The notes below the pieces were generated by a model. The model did no database searches, was not told the DNA's origin, and was given only the letters and a program-made list of their open reading frames with translations. The translations under genes were made by a program, and so were the position numbers. From Allomyces macrogynus ATCC 38327 (taxonomy: Eukaryota > Blastocladiomycota > Blastocladiomycetes > Blastocladiales > Blastocladiaceae), in assembly GCA_000151295.1 (NCBI GenBank), contig GG745355.1, forward strand, positions 62,001 through 126,000: a stretch of DNA of 64,000 nucleotides, given 5' to 3'. Below are positions 1 through 12,298 of the stretch, piece after piece. Numbering within the stretch: position 1 is the first letter of the stretch; each line of letters starts with the position of its first letter.

Positions 1-589
1 CGCGGCTGCAACGTCTACATCTCCCGGAAATAAATATGGAATGGGAAAATCTTATCCTGTTGCAAAAAGGGGGTTTGGAGAAGATGTTGGAAAATGGGAA
101 TTTGCCCTCCTCGAATCAACTCGTGGGGGCGGCCCGCCTTACAGCGGCGGCGACCGTCGGCTCCCCAACAAGCTGCTTCGTGATGCGGCTCATGTATTTC
201 ATCAACCCGAAACAAAAGCATCAGCGATGCCCTTGTCGCCCACTTGACGACGCTTCGGCGCCATCGCCTTGTCGTCGCGTCGTACTCTATGTTTGTTTCC
301 TTCCAGCCTCGATGTCTTGTCCTGCTACCTCATCATGGCGCGCGCACGTCACTTGTTCCGCACTCCCCCGGGTGCGGGAACACGTCTCGCGCCGTGTCCA
401 ACGGTCAGTTGATGAGCCGTTGATACGTCTGTAGCGACACTTGAGCCTGCACTGTTCACATATCCCGCTTCTTCAAGCTGTGACTGACCTCGAAGTGAAT
501 CCGGCCACATTGTCCATGCTTACTTGATTTTGGCGTCCCGTCTTGAAATTGATGGCAATGCAGGCTTCAAGGAGGACAGCGATGATGAC
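1..589. other. Left edge, no gene recognised
   Basis: Only short overlapping open frames with no recognisable domain. LRR-like coding remnants begin near 590. An upstream part of that pseudogene may lie here, but nothing supports it. Confidence 0.4.
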
Positions 590-1871
590 AATGATTACGA
601 GGATATCTTGCTGCAGAGTATGCCAAGTTGCTGTCTGACCGCTCTGCACTGCCCCCTGTTCCAATTCATCAGCTTGCAAACGCCTTCATTGACGTGTGTG
701 ACCTGGGCAATGTGCTGATTCCGCCTGCTTGTCGATTCCTAGCCATTGTTCTTGAGCTGGTTAATGGCTGGCCAACTTTCCCAGCGTCCGTCAAGTGTTT
801 GTCGCTCAACTCTCAAGACTGGACATTTCACGATATACCAAAGGATGTCATTGCTTCCCACAGCTCTGTGCGAACTGACGTTGAGTGACATGAGTTGCGA
901 TGGCAATGCAATGCTTGAGTACTTGTACGCGCATTTGCCATCTGCGCTGAGGGCGCTCAAGTTGACAACAGTTTCAACACGGGCCATATTGCCCAACGTG
1001 GCTCTCTGCGAGAAGTTGGATTGGTTCTTTCGCAAGAGTTGGCTCGCTTGCCACATTTGACCGTTTTCCATCACAATAACCTCTCTCCCGCCAGGGCTCT
1101 GCACGCTCTAAACGGCCTGGCCGAGGCGGGGACAACCATGCCAATGCGAATGCGGTCGTGTTCCTCCGCTTGCTTATTGAGTAATGGTTTCGAGTCTCCA
1201 GAACCGATTTGGCCACAACTTGCTAGCCAGACTCGCCTTCTTGGCGTCCGTTCTCTAACGGTTGAAGTTGCCGGTAGCCTGGTCGGTTCTGCGTTTAGCT
1301 TGGTCGAAGCATCGCAATTCTTCGACTTTATGCTGCGCATGCCTGCACCAGCTCATTCGCTCATCCTCTCAACGAACTCCTGGCCTGACCGCATTGTTTC
1401 GCAACTGTGCCGGCACTTTACATCACCGACGCTGCGCTCACTGTGCATCCGCAGTCGCCTCTGTCCTGCGGTATCACGGAGTGATTGCTATTCCAATGCT
1501 TTGCTCAAGCAGTCGTTTCGTCTCTCTTCAATGGGACGTCTTGACGTGCTGTTCCCGTCGCTCACGTCACTCACCATTGCTGGGTGAATTCCAAACGCAT
1601 CATCACTGCAGATCCTGATTTGGCGGCCTCATGGACACTGCCGTGCTCGCTTCTCGCGCTCAACTTGTCCAACAATGATCTCACGATACGTGACGTCAAA
1701 ACCATGTGGTCCACGTTACCCGCCGGTGTGCAAAAGCTGCGGCTCAAATCGAACCGACTGCACACTCTCCCGACCTCATTCCCAGCCTCGCTGCGCGTTT
1801 TGGATATCAGTTTCAATATGCGCATGCTCGATGATTACGTGCAGCAGCTTGGATCAATGCGCTGCCAGTGA
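590..1871 (+). pseudogene. Decayed leucine-rich-repeat protein gene
   Basis: Peptide segments with LRR character appear in order on the plus strand but in different frames. They lie roughly at 628-888, 746-1060, 1021-1587 and 1584-1871. The last segment is the clearest, with classic repeats such as LLALNLSNNDL, VQKLRLKSNRL and LRVLDISFN, about 23 residues apart. No single frame spans the locus and no intron set that I tried joins the pieces. It is therefore best read as a frameshifted pseudogene rather than a spliced gene. LRR arrays usually serve as protein-binding surfaces. No N-terminal F-box or kinase was seen. Related LRR or F-box/LRR loci lie at 17.1-20.1 kb and 52.1-53.3 kb, so this belongs to a locally expanded and decaying family. 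Confidence 0.55.
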
Positions 1872-2263
1872 CGATCCGCTCTCTAAGCGTGAGCAAATGC
1901 CACCTTAATGAGGAGGCCGTTGCAGCCAAATCGGCGTACGCGAGCGTGCGGGCGCCCAGCAACTGACTGATCCGCTAAGGGTCGAGGTCGTAGGGATTGA
2001 ATCTTGATGAAATATGAACAACGCTTGTATTTTTCCTAATGCAGTTTGACAATATCCTGTTGCATCTGGTGGTGGTGAAAGAACATTGATGCTGCAGCAG
2101 GGCGCGTGATAATGAAGAACCACACGGCATCCTCACGGTGGTGTCAGTCAATGCACACTCTGAAGAGGTAGGTTCTTCGAACACATTGTCAGCAACAAAA
2201 AAAAAACCATTTTTCATCGAAAGAAACAATTTTCTGTAGCAAATATCGTCAGCAACTCCCCGC
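1872..2263. other. Intergenic, no gene seen
   Basis: Short AT-richer spacer with a run of nine A near 2198, between the LRR remnant and the 3' end of the first SNF2-RING gene (minus strand). It probably holds that gene's 3' untranslated region. Confidence 0.4.
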
Positions 2264-5200
2264 TCAATTCCCCACTGCACCCTCCTCACTACCCGTACCT
2301 TCAAGCACCGTCTCTGGCCGATGCAAATCGCTCCGCAGCGCCGTCAACTCCTCCTCGATCGTGCCGCGCATCACGAACCGCGTGATCGTCACTTCGCGCC
2401 CCTGTCCCGCCCGCACCGCGCGCGCACACCCTTGCATCTCGTTCGCGCGCGCCATGGCCTCGGACGCACCCAAAAACGGGTGGACAATCACGACATGGTT
2501 GGCCTCAGTCAGCTGCAACCCGGAGACAGAGTCCTCGGCCGACAGGAACAGCACCTTCATCTCCGCGTCGTTGCGGAAGAGCGTGATGGCGCGCCGCTTC
2601 GAGAGAACATTGCCGCCCATGAGCTTGACATTACCAATCCCAAACTCAGTGAACGCGTGCGCCATGAGCGCCGTGAGCCGGTGGAACTGCGAGAAGAGGA
2701 TCAGTTTCGCCGTCGGGTCGGCGCGGACCACGCGGCGCACGAATTGCACGAGCGCCTTGATTTTCGAGCCGTAAATTGCATAGTCGGCGTCCTCATCAAC
2801 GTCGTCATCCTCTTGCTCGGCCATGGACTCGTCGGCCGGGTGCAGGACCAGCCGCGTCGTTGCACCTGCGCCGTCAAGGTCACCGCGGCACATGGCACAC
2901 ATCCGACGCGGTCGTGCAAGCATCGTCTGAGTACACGAGTCACAGTAAATGTGGCCGCACCGCGTGATGACGAGCGGGTCCGTGCGAGCGATATCCTCCA
3001 TGCACACGGGGCACGCTTGGTCTACATCCTCGGCAATCGCAGTAAGAACCGTCGCCATGAACCGATGCTGCGCGGCCACGACGCGCAGCTGGCCACTTAC
3101 GGCGGCGAAATCAGTGCACGCCTGGACGAGTTTCCGCCCCGTTGTCTTGGCGTCGGTCAGCGCGTCGTTGACGCGCGACAGTTCCACGCGCAGGATCTCG
3201 ATAGGCACGTCCATGACCTCGTCGTCGTCCGCGTCTGGCGCGGTCAGGTACCGCACGAGCCGCTCATGCGCGTCGGTACCCAAGACTACAAGCCGGTTGT
3301 CGTCCGTGATAGTCAGACCCACGGCAATATTCGCACGCTCGTCGTCGTGGATCACGGGCACCAGCGCCTCCATGTGCGCCGTGAGCACCGCGATATCCTC
3401 CTGCAGCTTGCGCCCTTGCTTGACGAACGACTCAATCTTATTGAGCCGCACGACCTGCATCTGCGCAGCGACCTCGTCGACCGACGTCGCCGTGGCCCCC
3501 ATTGCCGCGACCACGTCTTCGTGAATCTGGTGATGGTTGCACATCATCAGGCGAGACCGAATCGACTGTCCCTGGTACGACGCCATGAGCCCGACCTCGG
3601 CGGGCGTCAAGTCGACCCACTGTGTCGCATAGTGCACGGGCGGGATCTCGAGGTCCGGGTTATTGCGGCGCACGTGCGTGTTCAAAAATGCTTGCGCATC
3701 CGAGACCGTCGACGGCAAATTGCGCACGCCCACGGCCTCTGCCAGCGCAAGAACCATTTCCGGGTGCGTGAGCGGCGGCGTGCCCGTGAGCCCGAGCCGG
3801 AACCGCGTCTTCATCGTGAACACGAGCGTCTCGGCGGTACGCGTGTTGGTGCGGTGATGCGCGCGCGCGCTCATGGCATGGGACCACTCGTGAATCTCGT
3901 CAATCACGATCCGGTGCCAGTGCACGCGCTCGAAAATGACGCAGTTCTTGTCGGTGCCAAACTGCGCGCGCGTGCGCTCGTGGAGGCCGGCCATGTGCGC
4001 GTCGACGCGGTCGTTGAAGAACTTGGCCTTGTCGGGCGTCAGCGCGTGCCACCAGATCCTCATCCGTTTGTGCCGGTCGGGCCACATGTCGGTGCCCAGA
4101 TCGGGCTTGTAGGCACCGCGCGGCATGCAGTACCCGCCCTTCGTATCGGCCACCTCGGTCACGCGCTTCTGGTAGTTGGGGTTCTGCAGGAACGCAAGCG
4201 AGACGACGACGACGTCAGCGAGGAGCACGTCGTTCCACGATAGGCTGCGGTGGTCGCGAATCGTCGCCACCTGCAAAATCTTGCTGCCGACCGGGAGCGA
4301 TTTCTTCGCTTCAGCGACCCACTGCGTGACCAAGTCGCTGCGCACGACGACCAAGGTTGCGCGCGAGACGAGGTACTTGAGCCTCTCGGCCGGCTTATCC
4401 CAAACAATTCCGCGCACCGACCGGAACGGGTTCGCAGCAACGAGCGACAATGCCATGATCGTCTTGCCCGCGCCCATCTTGCTCACCTCGAGCGCGCCGC
4501 GGCATTCGAGTCCAGCGGATCCCAAGTGACAGTTGGCCCACACGGCCGGATCCGCGGCGATGTCAAACGACGCTGAATTTAACCACATGCCGCCCGGGCC
4601 GAGCTGGATCCAGTTTGGGCGGAACCGCAGGTCCGACGCGGCAAACTGCGCGCGCTGCCGCGCCGTTGTCGTGCCCGTAATCTGGCGTACGTGGATGGTG
4701 CGAGCGCGGCGGGACCGTTCGAGCGCGAGTAGCCACGAGAGCGCGCGTTGCTGGAAATCATGCAATTCGAGCTGGAACCCTGGCGGCGTCGGCGCTGGCT
4801 CATGCCCGCCCTCGAGCGTATCCGGCACGTAGAATCTGAACGGCCGACTTTCGTTGCGCCGCTGAAGGAGACTCAGAAGCGACCGGGCCAGGTCCTTGAG
4901 GCCGGGTACCTCGCGACCGTCGCGCAGCACCGTATCGGCCGCATCGGTCTTGAGGTAGACGCACACGTCGTACGGGTACCGGTGAAGGTCCTCGCTGGAT
5001 GAGAATACGGGTGATGCGCGCTGGTCGGGTGGCGGGTACCACTCGCCCTTGATGCTGCGCAAAACGACACGGTAGTACTGGTCTTGGTCGGGGTTCCAAT
5101 CCGACACGTTCTGGCCGCCGGACCACGCGACGAAGATACGACCGGTCGCGCACGAGTCCTGGTCTGCGGCGTGGGCAAGTCACCGGTCAGTTTGCAATCA

Positions 5201-6630
5201 TTCGAAATGTGCGAGTTCGAGGACAACGTACGAAAGTTGGACCCGGGATGCTCAGGCCAGTCGCCGTCGTGGCGCCAAAACGCGTCTGATTTGAGCGAGA
5301 AAACGACATGGTTCAGGATCGCACGGTCGATGCCCTTTTTGGAAATCACAAACCCGTCGGGCTGAAGCTCCTCGTGATATTCGTGGCCCATGGACGGGCG
5401 CACGCGTTTGGCCCGTTCATAGTACGGGTCGGCTGTCTCGAGGTCGGCAAAATCGGCCAGTGTGAGTGCCTTCAGCTCATCTTGCGTCATGAGCATTGAG
5501 CGCGGGTGTACATATTGCATTTCCTCGGTCACTGATCCAAACGAGTAGACAAAGTGCCCGTCCACCGAAATGCTCGGGCGACGCACACACAGAACCGGCA
5601 CGTAGCGCACGATCGCATCGGCGAGAATTGTCGGCTCAACACACTTGGACGTGGCCGTGTCGAGTGTTGACGGTGGCATGGGCAGGCGAAACCACACCAT
5701 GGCCTTTTCCTTGCTCATGAACAGCTCTTTTTCATTGCTCGCGAGTCCCGACTTCAATGCGGGGACTTGACCGGCCACAAAGGCACCGTTACCGTCGACG
5801 TGCACTGGCGTCGCCCCGTCATGGTTGCCATTCAAGTTCGGGCCAAACCCGTCGTAGTACGCCGACCGGTCACGAGCGGCTGCAGCCAAAAGAGCGTCGT
5901 CGTCGTCAGCGCCTGCCTGGGCCGAATCGGTTTCGGGTGTTGCAGACAGCACGTCCGGGAAAAAGCGCCACCACGACGTCGCCTCAGCGGGCCCCTCCCC
6001 ACCGCCTTCCTCGCGACCAGGTTCGACAATCTGCAACAAGGACGGAACAGCAGCCAACGCGGCCGGAAAATGCTGTTGCGAAAGAAGCGCGGCCTGGCTA
6101 TTTGCAACAGCTGCGAGCGACGATCCGGCAGGCAGGTCGGGCACAACTTCGTCGATTGCGTGCGGCACCCAGTCCTCCAGGATGAGCTCGTCGAAGCGCG
6201 TCCTGCGCGTGCTCTTGCCCATTTTCGGCGCAGACTCGTCGCCACTCACCTTGCGTTTGCCCTTACTCTTTCGCGGCATAAGTGCCAGTGCAAGCTCCAA
6301 AGTTGACGTGGCATTGACGACGGGCGCGAGCAGCGGTTCGTTCACAGCGGTCTGGGCCTGCGACAATCCGGCAGCTGCAAGAAGTACTTGTGTGTCGGCC
6401 GTGGATTCAGCATCAGCGGGCGGCGCGGGACCACGACGACGCTGCCGCTTACGCGTGGGCTCCTTGGCAACGCCTTCCAGTCCATGCGCAGCTCCAGACT
6501 CTGGCACCGGAGCAGCGGCGGACACGGAAGCGCTTGTCGATCGGGTCAAGCGAGCCGAGCGACGCAGAGCTGGCGATGGGCCGGGCTTGACAACGGCGGC
6601 AGCAGCAGTCTTGCGGCGCGTCGTGGGCAT
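2264..6630 (-). CDS. SNF2-family helicase with embedded RING finger (paralog A)
   Basis: Two exons, 6630-5232 and 5163-2264, give about 1,432 residues. The 68-nt intron has donor GTACGT and interrupts a codon after its first base. The start is the first Met of the open frame (MPTTRRK). N-terminal order: a basic low-complexity region with a KRQRRR nuclear-signal-like stretch, then a conserved WWRFFPDVLS module, then a long family-specific region. The ATPase follows, with a P-loop MGAGKT near residue 696, a DEIH Walker B near 888 and LTGTPP as motif III. A C3HC4 RING (CPVC...CGH..C..C...CAMC) sits near 1183-1228, followed by the second RecA lobe ending in QGCARAVRAGQ, which keeps the motif VI arginines. 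The architecture resembles Rad5, HLTF and SHPRH, suggesting ATP-dependent DNA translocation coupled to ubiquitin ligation in the nucleus. Motif II is DEIH, not the usual DEAH/DEGH. It is divergent from paralog B, 1.27 kb away. Confidence 0.9.
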
Positions 6631-7896
6631 GATGGGAATGGTGCTGTCGCAATCGTGCGAGAAACGTTCACTTGGCGCTTGAGATTTGCAGCAAGTGGTG
6701 GAAGGGTCGTGCTGTTGGAGCTGATTATAACATTTCCGCGAGGCGACTTAGATCGTCACGCCGCCACCATGACCGCCATGGCAGATCCATGGGACTCATT
6801 GGTGTTGGCGAGCGAACTGGGGCGTATTGCCTGGTGCCCACTGCCTGCAGCCTGGCGGGACGCAGACCAGCAGCGTCGGCTGTGCTGTTCGCTTTGTCTC
6901 GCAAATTGCGATCAACAAGCTCGATGCTTCCACCCATGCGCTGTCAAGGATGCGTGTTGTCGACGGTCAGCCACAGCTCTGCTCCCATGAGGATGCAACG
7001 AAATTGCAGCCTGGGTGTGACCTGCCGATATATTAATGCCAGGGCCAATCGATGCGGTACTCTCTCCATCCTCCCCTATCAAAGTCGCGAAAACGTCAAG
7101 TTGATGGACGTCGTGACTGTTTGAAGACTTTGGCAAGATCAGGTCGGCTGGGCCGATTCACATGAAGTCAAGTAAGGCAGCGTTACGCAGCATCGGCTGC
7201 ACTCAATTGAACGACATTGTCCGTCACGAAATGCATTCCTTGGCCGGACAGGGTGTGGTTCAAGACGCCTCTTCGCTCCCGCGGAAACGCTGTTAGGAGA
7301 GTAACACGCACACGGGACACAACGCAGTGCAAGATTTGGCAGAAATGAGCTCATGAACGGCCGCTGCATCATGGCAACTGCGTCGCTCAGAGTGTTTGCC
7401 GATGATCGAAAGCAGCGCAGCGAGGCAGCGTGCAGCGCCGCTTGAGACGATCACAGTGGAGGACAACTGAAGAGCAATGGCGCAAAGCATTCACGCAAGG
7501 TCGTGTGTCAGGGAGGGTTATGGGCGCGTCGCGTCGGTCGTGAATTGATTGCTGAGTTGGGCTGGTGTGGAGACGTCTTGCTGCCAATCAAAGGTGAGTC
7601 GCCATTCTTGCTCAGCCATTCTCGCGCCTGTTTCCTGTGATGGTGCGAACACGACACGAAAAGGACATCCACCCGCGAGAAGGAAAGAGCCAAGCATCAC
7701 CAAACCAGAGTGACTCGATGCAGCAACAGCCAGGCAGCATCGACCACTTTTGATTTGATGCTCGTCTTGTGCTTTCAAAGTACGACCGACCCTGCAACCA
7801 CCGCGCCATGACCAGCTCCGATCCTCCCACTTACTGCACGATCGCGCACCTTCTACGCGCCAATTACTCGCCTTTCGTCAAGACAACAACATCGAG
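6631..7896. promoter_or_regulatory. Shared upstream region of divergent SNF2-RING genes A and B
   Basis: A 1,266-bp spacer separates the two divergently transcribed paralogs and contains no convincing gene. A TATA-like GTTATAAT on the minus strand (about 6723-6730) lies roughly 95 nt upstream of the start of gene A and could be its core promoter. No clear TATA box precedes gene B. The function is inferred only from position. Confidence 0.35.
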
Positions 7897-10800
7897 ATGC
7901 CCGTCACGCGCCGCCAGGCCGCCATTGCTCGTGGGGACCCTGCGCCGGCCGATTCGCCCGCTCCACGGCGTCCGCGAGCGGTACCTCGCAAATCCAAACC
8001 GCCCAAGCCCGTATCACGTTCGAAACGCGCGACTGTGGTCCCCGCAGACGTGGATTCCGATTTGGAAGAGGAAGAGCCGGTTGAGGTCGAGGAGCCCAAG
8101 CCAAAACGTCAACGTCGCAAGGGCCTTGCCGAGGCCGTTGCTGCAGCTGTTCCCGTGCCCGAGGCGCGCACCGACGCCGGGCAGCCATCGTTGAACGACG
8201 ACGACCGCGTCGAGCCGGAGCCCGAGCCGAAACCGGCGCCCAAGAAGGGCAAGGGGATAGCCAAGAAGTCGGTCGCCGACGAACCCATCCCCGCCGACTG
8301 GGCCCCACACGCGATTGACGAGTTCGCGACGGATCACGCTGACGCCAGTTCATCGTCGCAGGCTGCTGCCGCGGCGGTTGACGGCCAGGACGCGCTCCAG
8401 TTGCAGCAGCACTTCTCGGCCGCTGCCACGTCGGCTGCCCCGCCAATCGCCGCATATGGCGACGAAAACGGCGACGGCGAGGACGCCGAGCAGGATGACG
8501 GCGCGACCAACTGGTGGCGGTTCTTCCCGGACGTGCTCTCCAAGACGCCTGACGAAGTGGACCTCCGCAACCAGCCCGACGCGAGCGCCGACGATGGCGT
8601 GCTTCTCGCTGCGGGCGTGCACGACCGCACCGGGTTTGGGCATGGGTTCGATCCGACCGCTCGCAGCAACAACAATGGTGGTGCACGACCCGCGCGTCCG
8701 ATGCTCGACGACGACGGCGGCGAGGCCGAAGAACCCGCGGCGGCACCCGCCGCCAAGCCCGGTCTCGAGCGCGACGAGACGCTCCTGTTCATGAGCAGCG
8801 AACCCATGTCGTTGCCGTTCCGCCTCCCGATGCCGCCCGCGTCGATCGATATTAACTCGCTCGAGTGCTCTGAGCCGTCCGTTCTTGCCGACGTGATTGC
8901 ACGATACGTGCCGGTCCTGCGCGTGCGCCGTCCACGGATCAGGGACGACGGGCATTTCGACTACTCGTGGTCCATGTTGACCGACGACGTCCACTTTGTG
9001 CACCCGGACTCGATGACCATGACCGACGACGGGCTCAGGCAGCTGACGTTTTCGAGCTTTGACGAGTTGGAGGCGGCCGATCCGTACTATGAGCGCTTTA
9101 AACGCGTGCGGCAGACGCCTGGTCGCGAGGAGCACGAGCGGTTGCGGACCGACGGGTTTGTGGACGCGCCGAGGGGGATTGAGCGCAAGATCAGCGACCG
9201 GCTCGTGTTCATGTTCAAGGGCGACACTTATTGGCGCCACGATGGCGATTGGCCCGAGGAGCGGGATGCCAGCCGTACGTTTGATGTCTCCAGATCAACA
9301 CCCACTTCTCCGTTTCTAACCATCCTCATCGCACGATTCAAAAAGCCCTCGACTCGTGCGCGGCCGGCCGCATGTTCATCGTATGGACGGGCGGCACCAA
9401 CGTTTCGAAATGGACCGCCGAGCACAACCAGTTCTACCGCATTGTCCTGCGCAGTATCAAGGACCGGTACTACCCGCCACCCATCCCCGCCGAGCCCGAC
9501 ACTCACCACGAAGCGCGGCTCGACAAGTCCCAGTACGACGTGTGCGTCTACCTTAAGACCGACGCCGCCAACGCGGCCCTGCGCGAGGGCAGGAACGTGC
9601 CCGGGTTCTCGGACCAGTTCAAGTACCTGAAGTGCACTCTCGAAGCGCGCAGCGACGCCACGCCGCCGAAATTCTACGTGCCGGATACAATTGACGGCGG
9701 GCACGCTCCCGCACCGACGCCACCTGGGTTTCAGCTCGAGTTGCGCGACTATCAGCAGCGCACGTTGGGTTGGTTGCTCGTTCTCGAACGCTCTCGGCGT
9801 GCACGGACGGTGCATGTGCACCAAGCGACGAGGCAGTCGACGCTGCAGCAGCGCGAGCAGTTTGCGGCGACAGCGTTGCGCGGGTTGCCGAATTGGATTC
9901 AGCTCGGCAAGGACGGAATGTGGCTCAACTTGGCCACGTTTACGACGGCAGCCGATCCGATCGTTTGGGCTGACCGGCATTTGGGGACGGCTGGGATCGA
10001 GTGCCGCGGCGCGCTCGAGGTCAGCAAGATGGGTGCGGGCAAGACGGTCATGGCGCTGTCGCTCGTTGCGGCCAACCCGTTCCGGTCGGTGCGCGAGATT
10101 GTTTGGGACGACCCAGACGACAAGTTCAAATATCTCGTCTCGCGCGCGACGCTCGTTGTCGTGCGGTCCGACTTGGTCTCGCAGTGGGTCGCCGAGGCGC
10201 AAAAGACGTTGCCTCCCGGGTCCAAGATCGTGCAAGTCGCGACGATCCGCGACCACCGTGACCTGATGTGGAACGACGTGCTTCTCGCCGACGTCGTCAT
10301 CATCTCGCTCGCGTTCCTGCAAAACAGCAACTACCAGAAACGCGTGGCCAAAGTCGTCAAGACCAACAATAAGTACTGCATGCCGCGCGAGGCCTACCTG
10401 CTGCGCTGCCGCGACGCCGACCGGAACGAGCTCAATTGGTACGGGCGTTTCCAGCGACAGCAGTGGCTCAAGGCGCCCATGGCCGGCGACATGCCCTACT
10501 TCAACGTCCAAATGGACGCGCACATTTCCGGCTTGCAGGAACGCACGCGAGCGTGGTTCGGCAGCGACAAGAACTGCGTAATCTTTGACCGTGTCTACTG
10601 GCACCGTATCGTGATTGACGAGATTCACGAGCTCTCGAACGTTCTGTCCGCGCGCGAGGCCTGGCGACATGCGAGCACCCGTGTCGCGGAAACGTTGCTG
10701 TTCTCGCTCAAGACGCGGTTCCGGCTGGGACTCACGGGCACGCCGCCGCTCGCGCACCCGCTCGTTGTCACGGCGCTCGCCGAGGCGGTCGGCGTTCGCG

Positions 10801-12254
10801 GTTTACCGGCGACGGTCGCCGACACGCAGGCGTTTTTGAACACGCACGTGCGCCGCAACGAGCCAAACCTCGAGATTCCGCCCGTGCACTACCACACCAA
10901 CTGGGTCGATTTGACGCCCGCCGAGGTCGGGCTCATGGCGTCCTACCAGCGACAGTCGGTCCGATCACGGCTCATGATGTGCAACCATCACCAGATTCAC
11001 GATGACGTCGTGGCCGCGACGGGCGTGACCGCCACGTCGGTCGATGAGGTGGCCGCGCGGATCCAGGTCGTGCGGTTGGACAAGATCGAGTCGCTCGTCA
11101 AGCAGGGCCGCAAGCTCCAAGAGGATATTGCCACGCTCACGGCGCGCATGGAGGCGCTTGTCCCGCTGATCCCCGACGACGAGCACGCCAAGATGCCCGC
11201 CGGCCTGACGATCTCGGACGACAACCGACTCGTCGTCATGGGCGCCGATGCACACGAGCGGCTTGTGCAGTACATTTCCGCGCCTGACTCGGACGACGCT
11301 GACATGGATATTCCCGTCGAAGTCCCCCGGGTCGACGTCTCGCGCGTCAAGAACCTGACGGTCGATGCCAAGACGACCGCGCGCAAACTCGTCACGGCGT
11401 GCACGGATTTCGCCGACGTGCGTGGCCAGTTGCGCACGGTGGCCGCGCAGCATCGGTTCATGGCGACCGTGCTTTCTGCGATTGCCGAGGCCGAGGACCA
11501 GGCGTGTCCCGTGTGCATGGAAGATATCGCGCGCACGGACCCGCTGGTGATTACGCGGTGCGGGCACGTATTTTGCGATCCGTGTACGCAGACGATGCTT
11601 GGGCAGCCGCGCCGGTTGTGTGCGATGTGTCGCGGCGACTTGGACGGCGCGGGGGCCACGACGCGATTGATTTTGCACCCGGTCGACGAACCGATGAAGG
11701 AGTCTGACGAGGAGGAGGACGAGGACGCCGACTACGCCATCTACGGCTCGAAAATCAAGGCGCTCGTGCAATTCGTGCGCCGCGTGGTCCGCGCCGACCC
11801 GACGGCGAAACTGATTCTCTTCTCGCAGTTCCACCGGCTCACGGCGCTCATGGCGCACGCGTTCACCGAGTTTGGGATCGGCAACGTCAAGCTCACGGGC
11901 GGCAACGTGATTTCCAAGCGCCGCGCGGTGACTTTGTTCCGCAACGACCCGGACATGAAGGTGCTGTTCCTGTCGGCCGAGGACTCTGTCTCCGGGTTGC
12001 AGCTGACCGAGGCCAACCACGTCGTGATTGTACACCCGTTCTTGGGGGCGTCCGAGGCCATGGCGCGCGCGTACGAGATGCAAGGGTGTGCGCGCGCGGT
12101 GCGGGCCGGCCAGGAAAGGGAGGTGACGATTACGCGGTTCGTGACGCGCGGGACGATTGAGGAGGAGCTGACGGCGCGCCGGAGTGATTTGCAGCGGGAG
12201 AATGGGGACGAGCAGGCGGGGCAGGTTGAGGCTGAAGGGCCGGTGGAGATTTGA
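7897..12254 (+). CDS. SNF2-family helicase with embedded RING finger (paralog B)
   Basis: Two exons, 7897-9274 and 9346-12254, give about 1,428 residues. The 71-nt intron has donor GTACGT, a CTAAC branch-like sequence and acceptor AAAAAG, at the same codon position and phase as in paralogs A and C. Order: a basic N-terminus with KPKRQRRK, the WWRFFPDVLS module near residue 206, the family-specific region, the P-loop MGAGKT near 689, and DEIH near 884. A C3HC4 RING lies near 1180-1225, then the helicase C lobe near 1258-1408 with QGCARAVRAGQ. All catalytic motifs are present, so it is probably an active DNA translocase with E3 ligase potential. The last 1,344 coding bases and 44 bases of 3' flank are nearly identical to the inverted paralog C, which points to gene conversion or a very recent exchange. 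No alternative better-supported start was found. Confidence 0.92.
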
Positions 12255-12298
12255 GAGGAATCTGCGATAGTGTGGAATCTGTAGCTGTTAACCGTTTG
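10911..12298 (+). repeat. Near-identical inverted tract, left copy (SNF2-RING B)
   Basis: This segment is the reverse complement of 26253-27640. Within what I compared, the only difference is at 11896 (Thr codon here, Met codon in the partner). Identity starts just inside the helicase segment after a T/C difference at 10910. It ends 44 bases beyond the stop codon, where the two flanks diverge. Outside the tract the two genes differ at many residues. Confidence 0.9.

Noticed and set aside
2321..4243. 640-codon plus-strand open frame inside SNF2-RING A
   Set aside because: Exactly antisense to the conserved helicase/RING exon. Its Arg/His/Val-rich composition is what GC-rich codon usage gives on the opposite strand. 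The same shadow occurs in paralogs B and C.
9228..10757. 509-codon minus-strand open frame inside SNF2-RING B
   Set aside because: Antisense shadow of conserved helicase exon, no independent domain, no promoter or intron logic.
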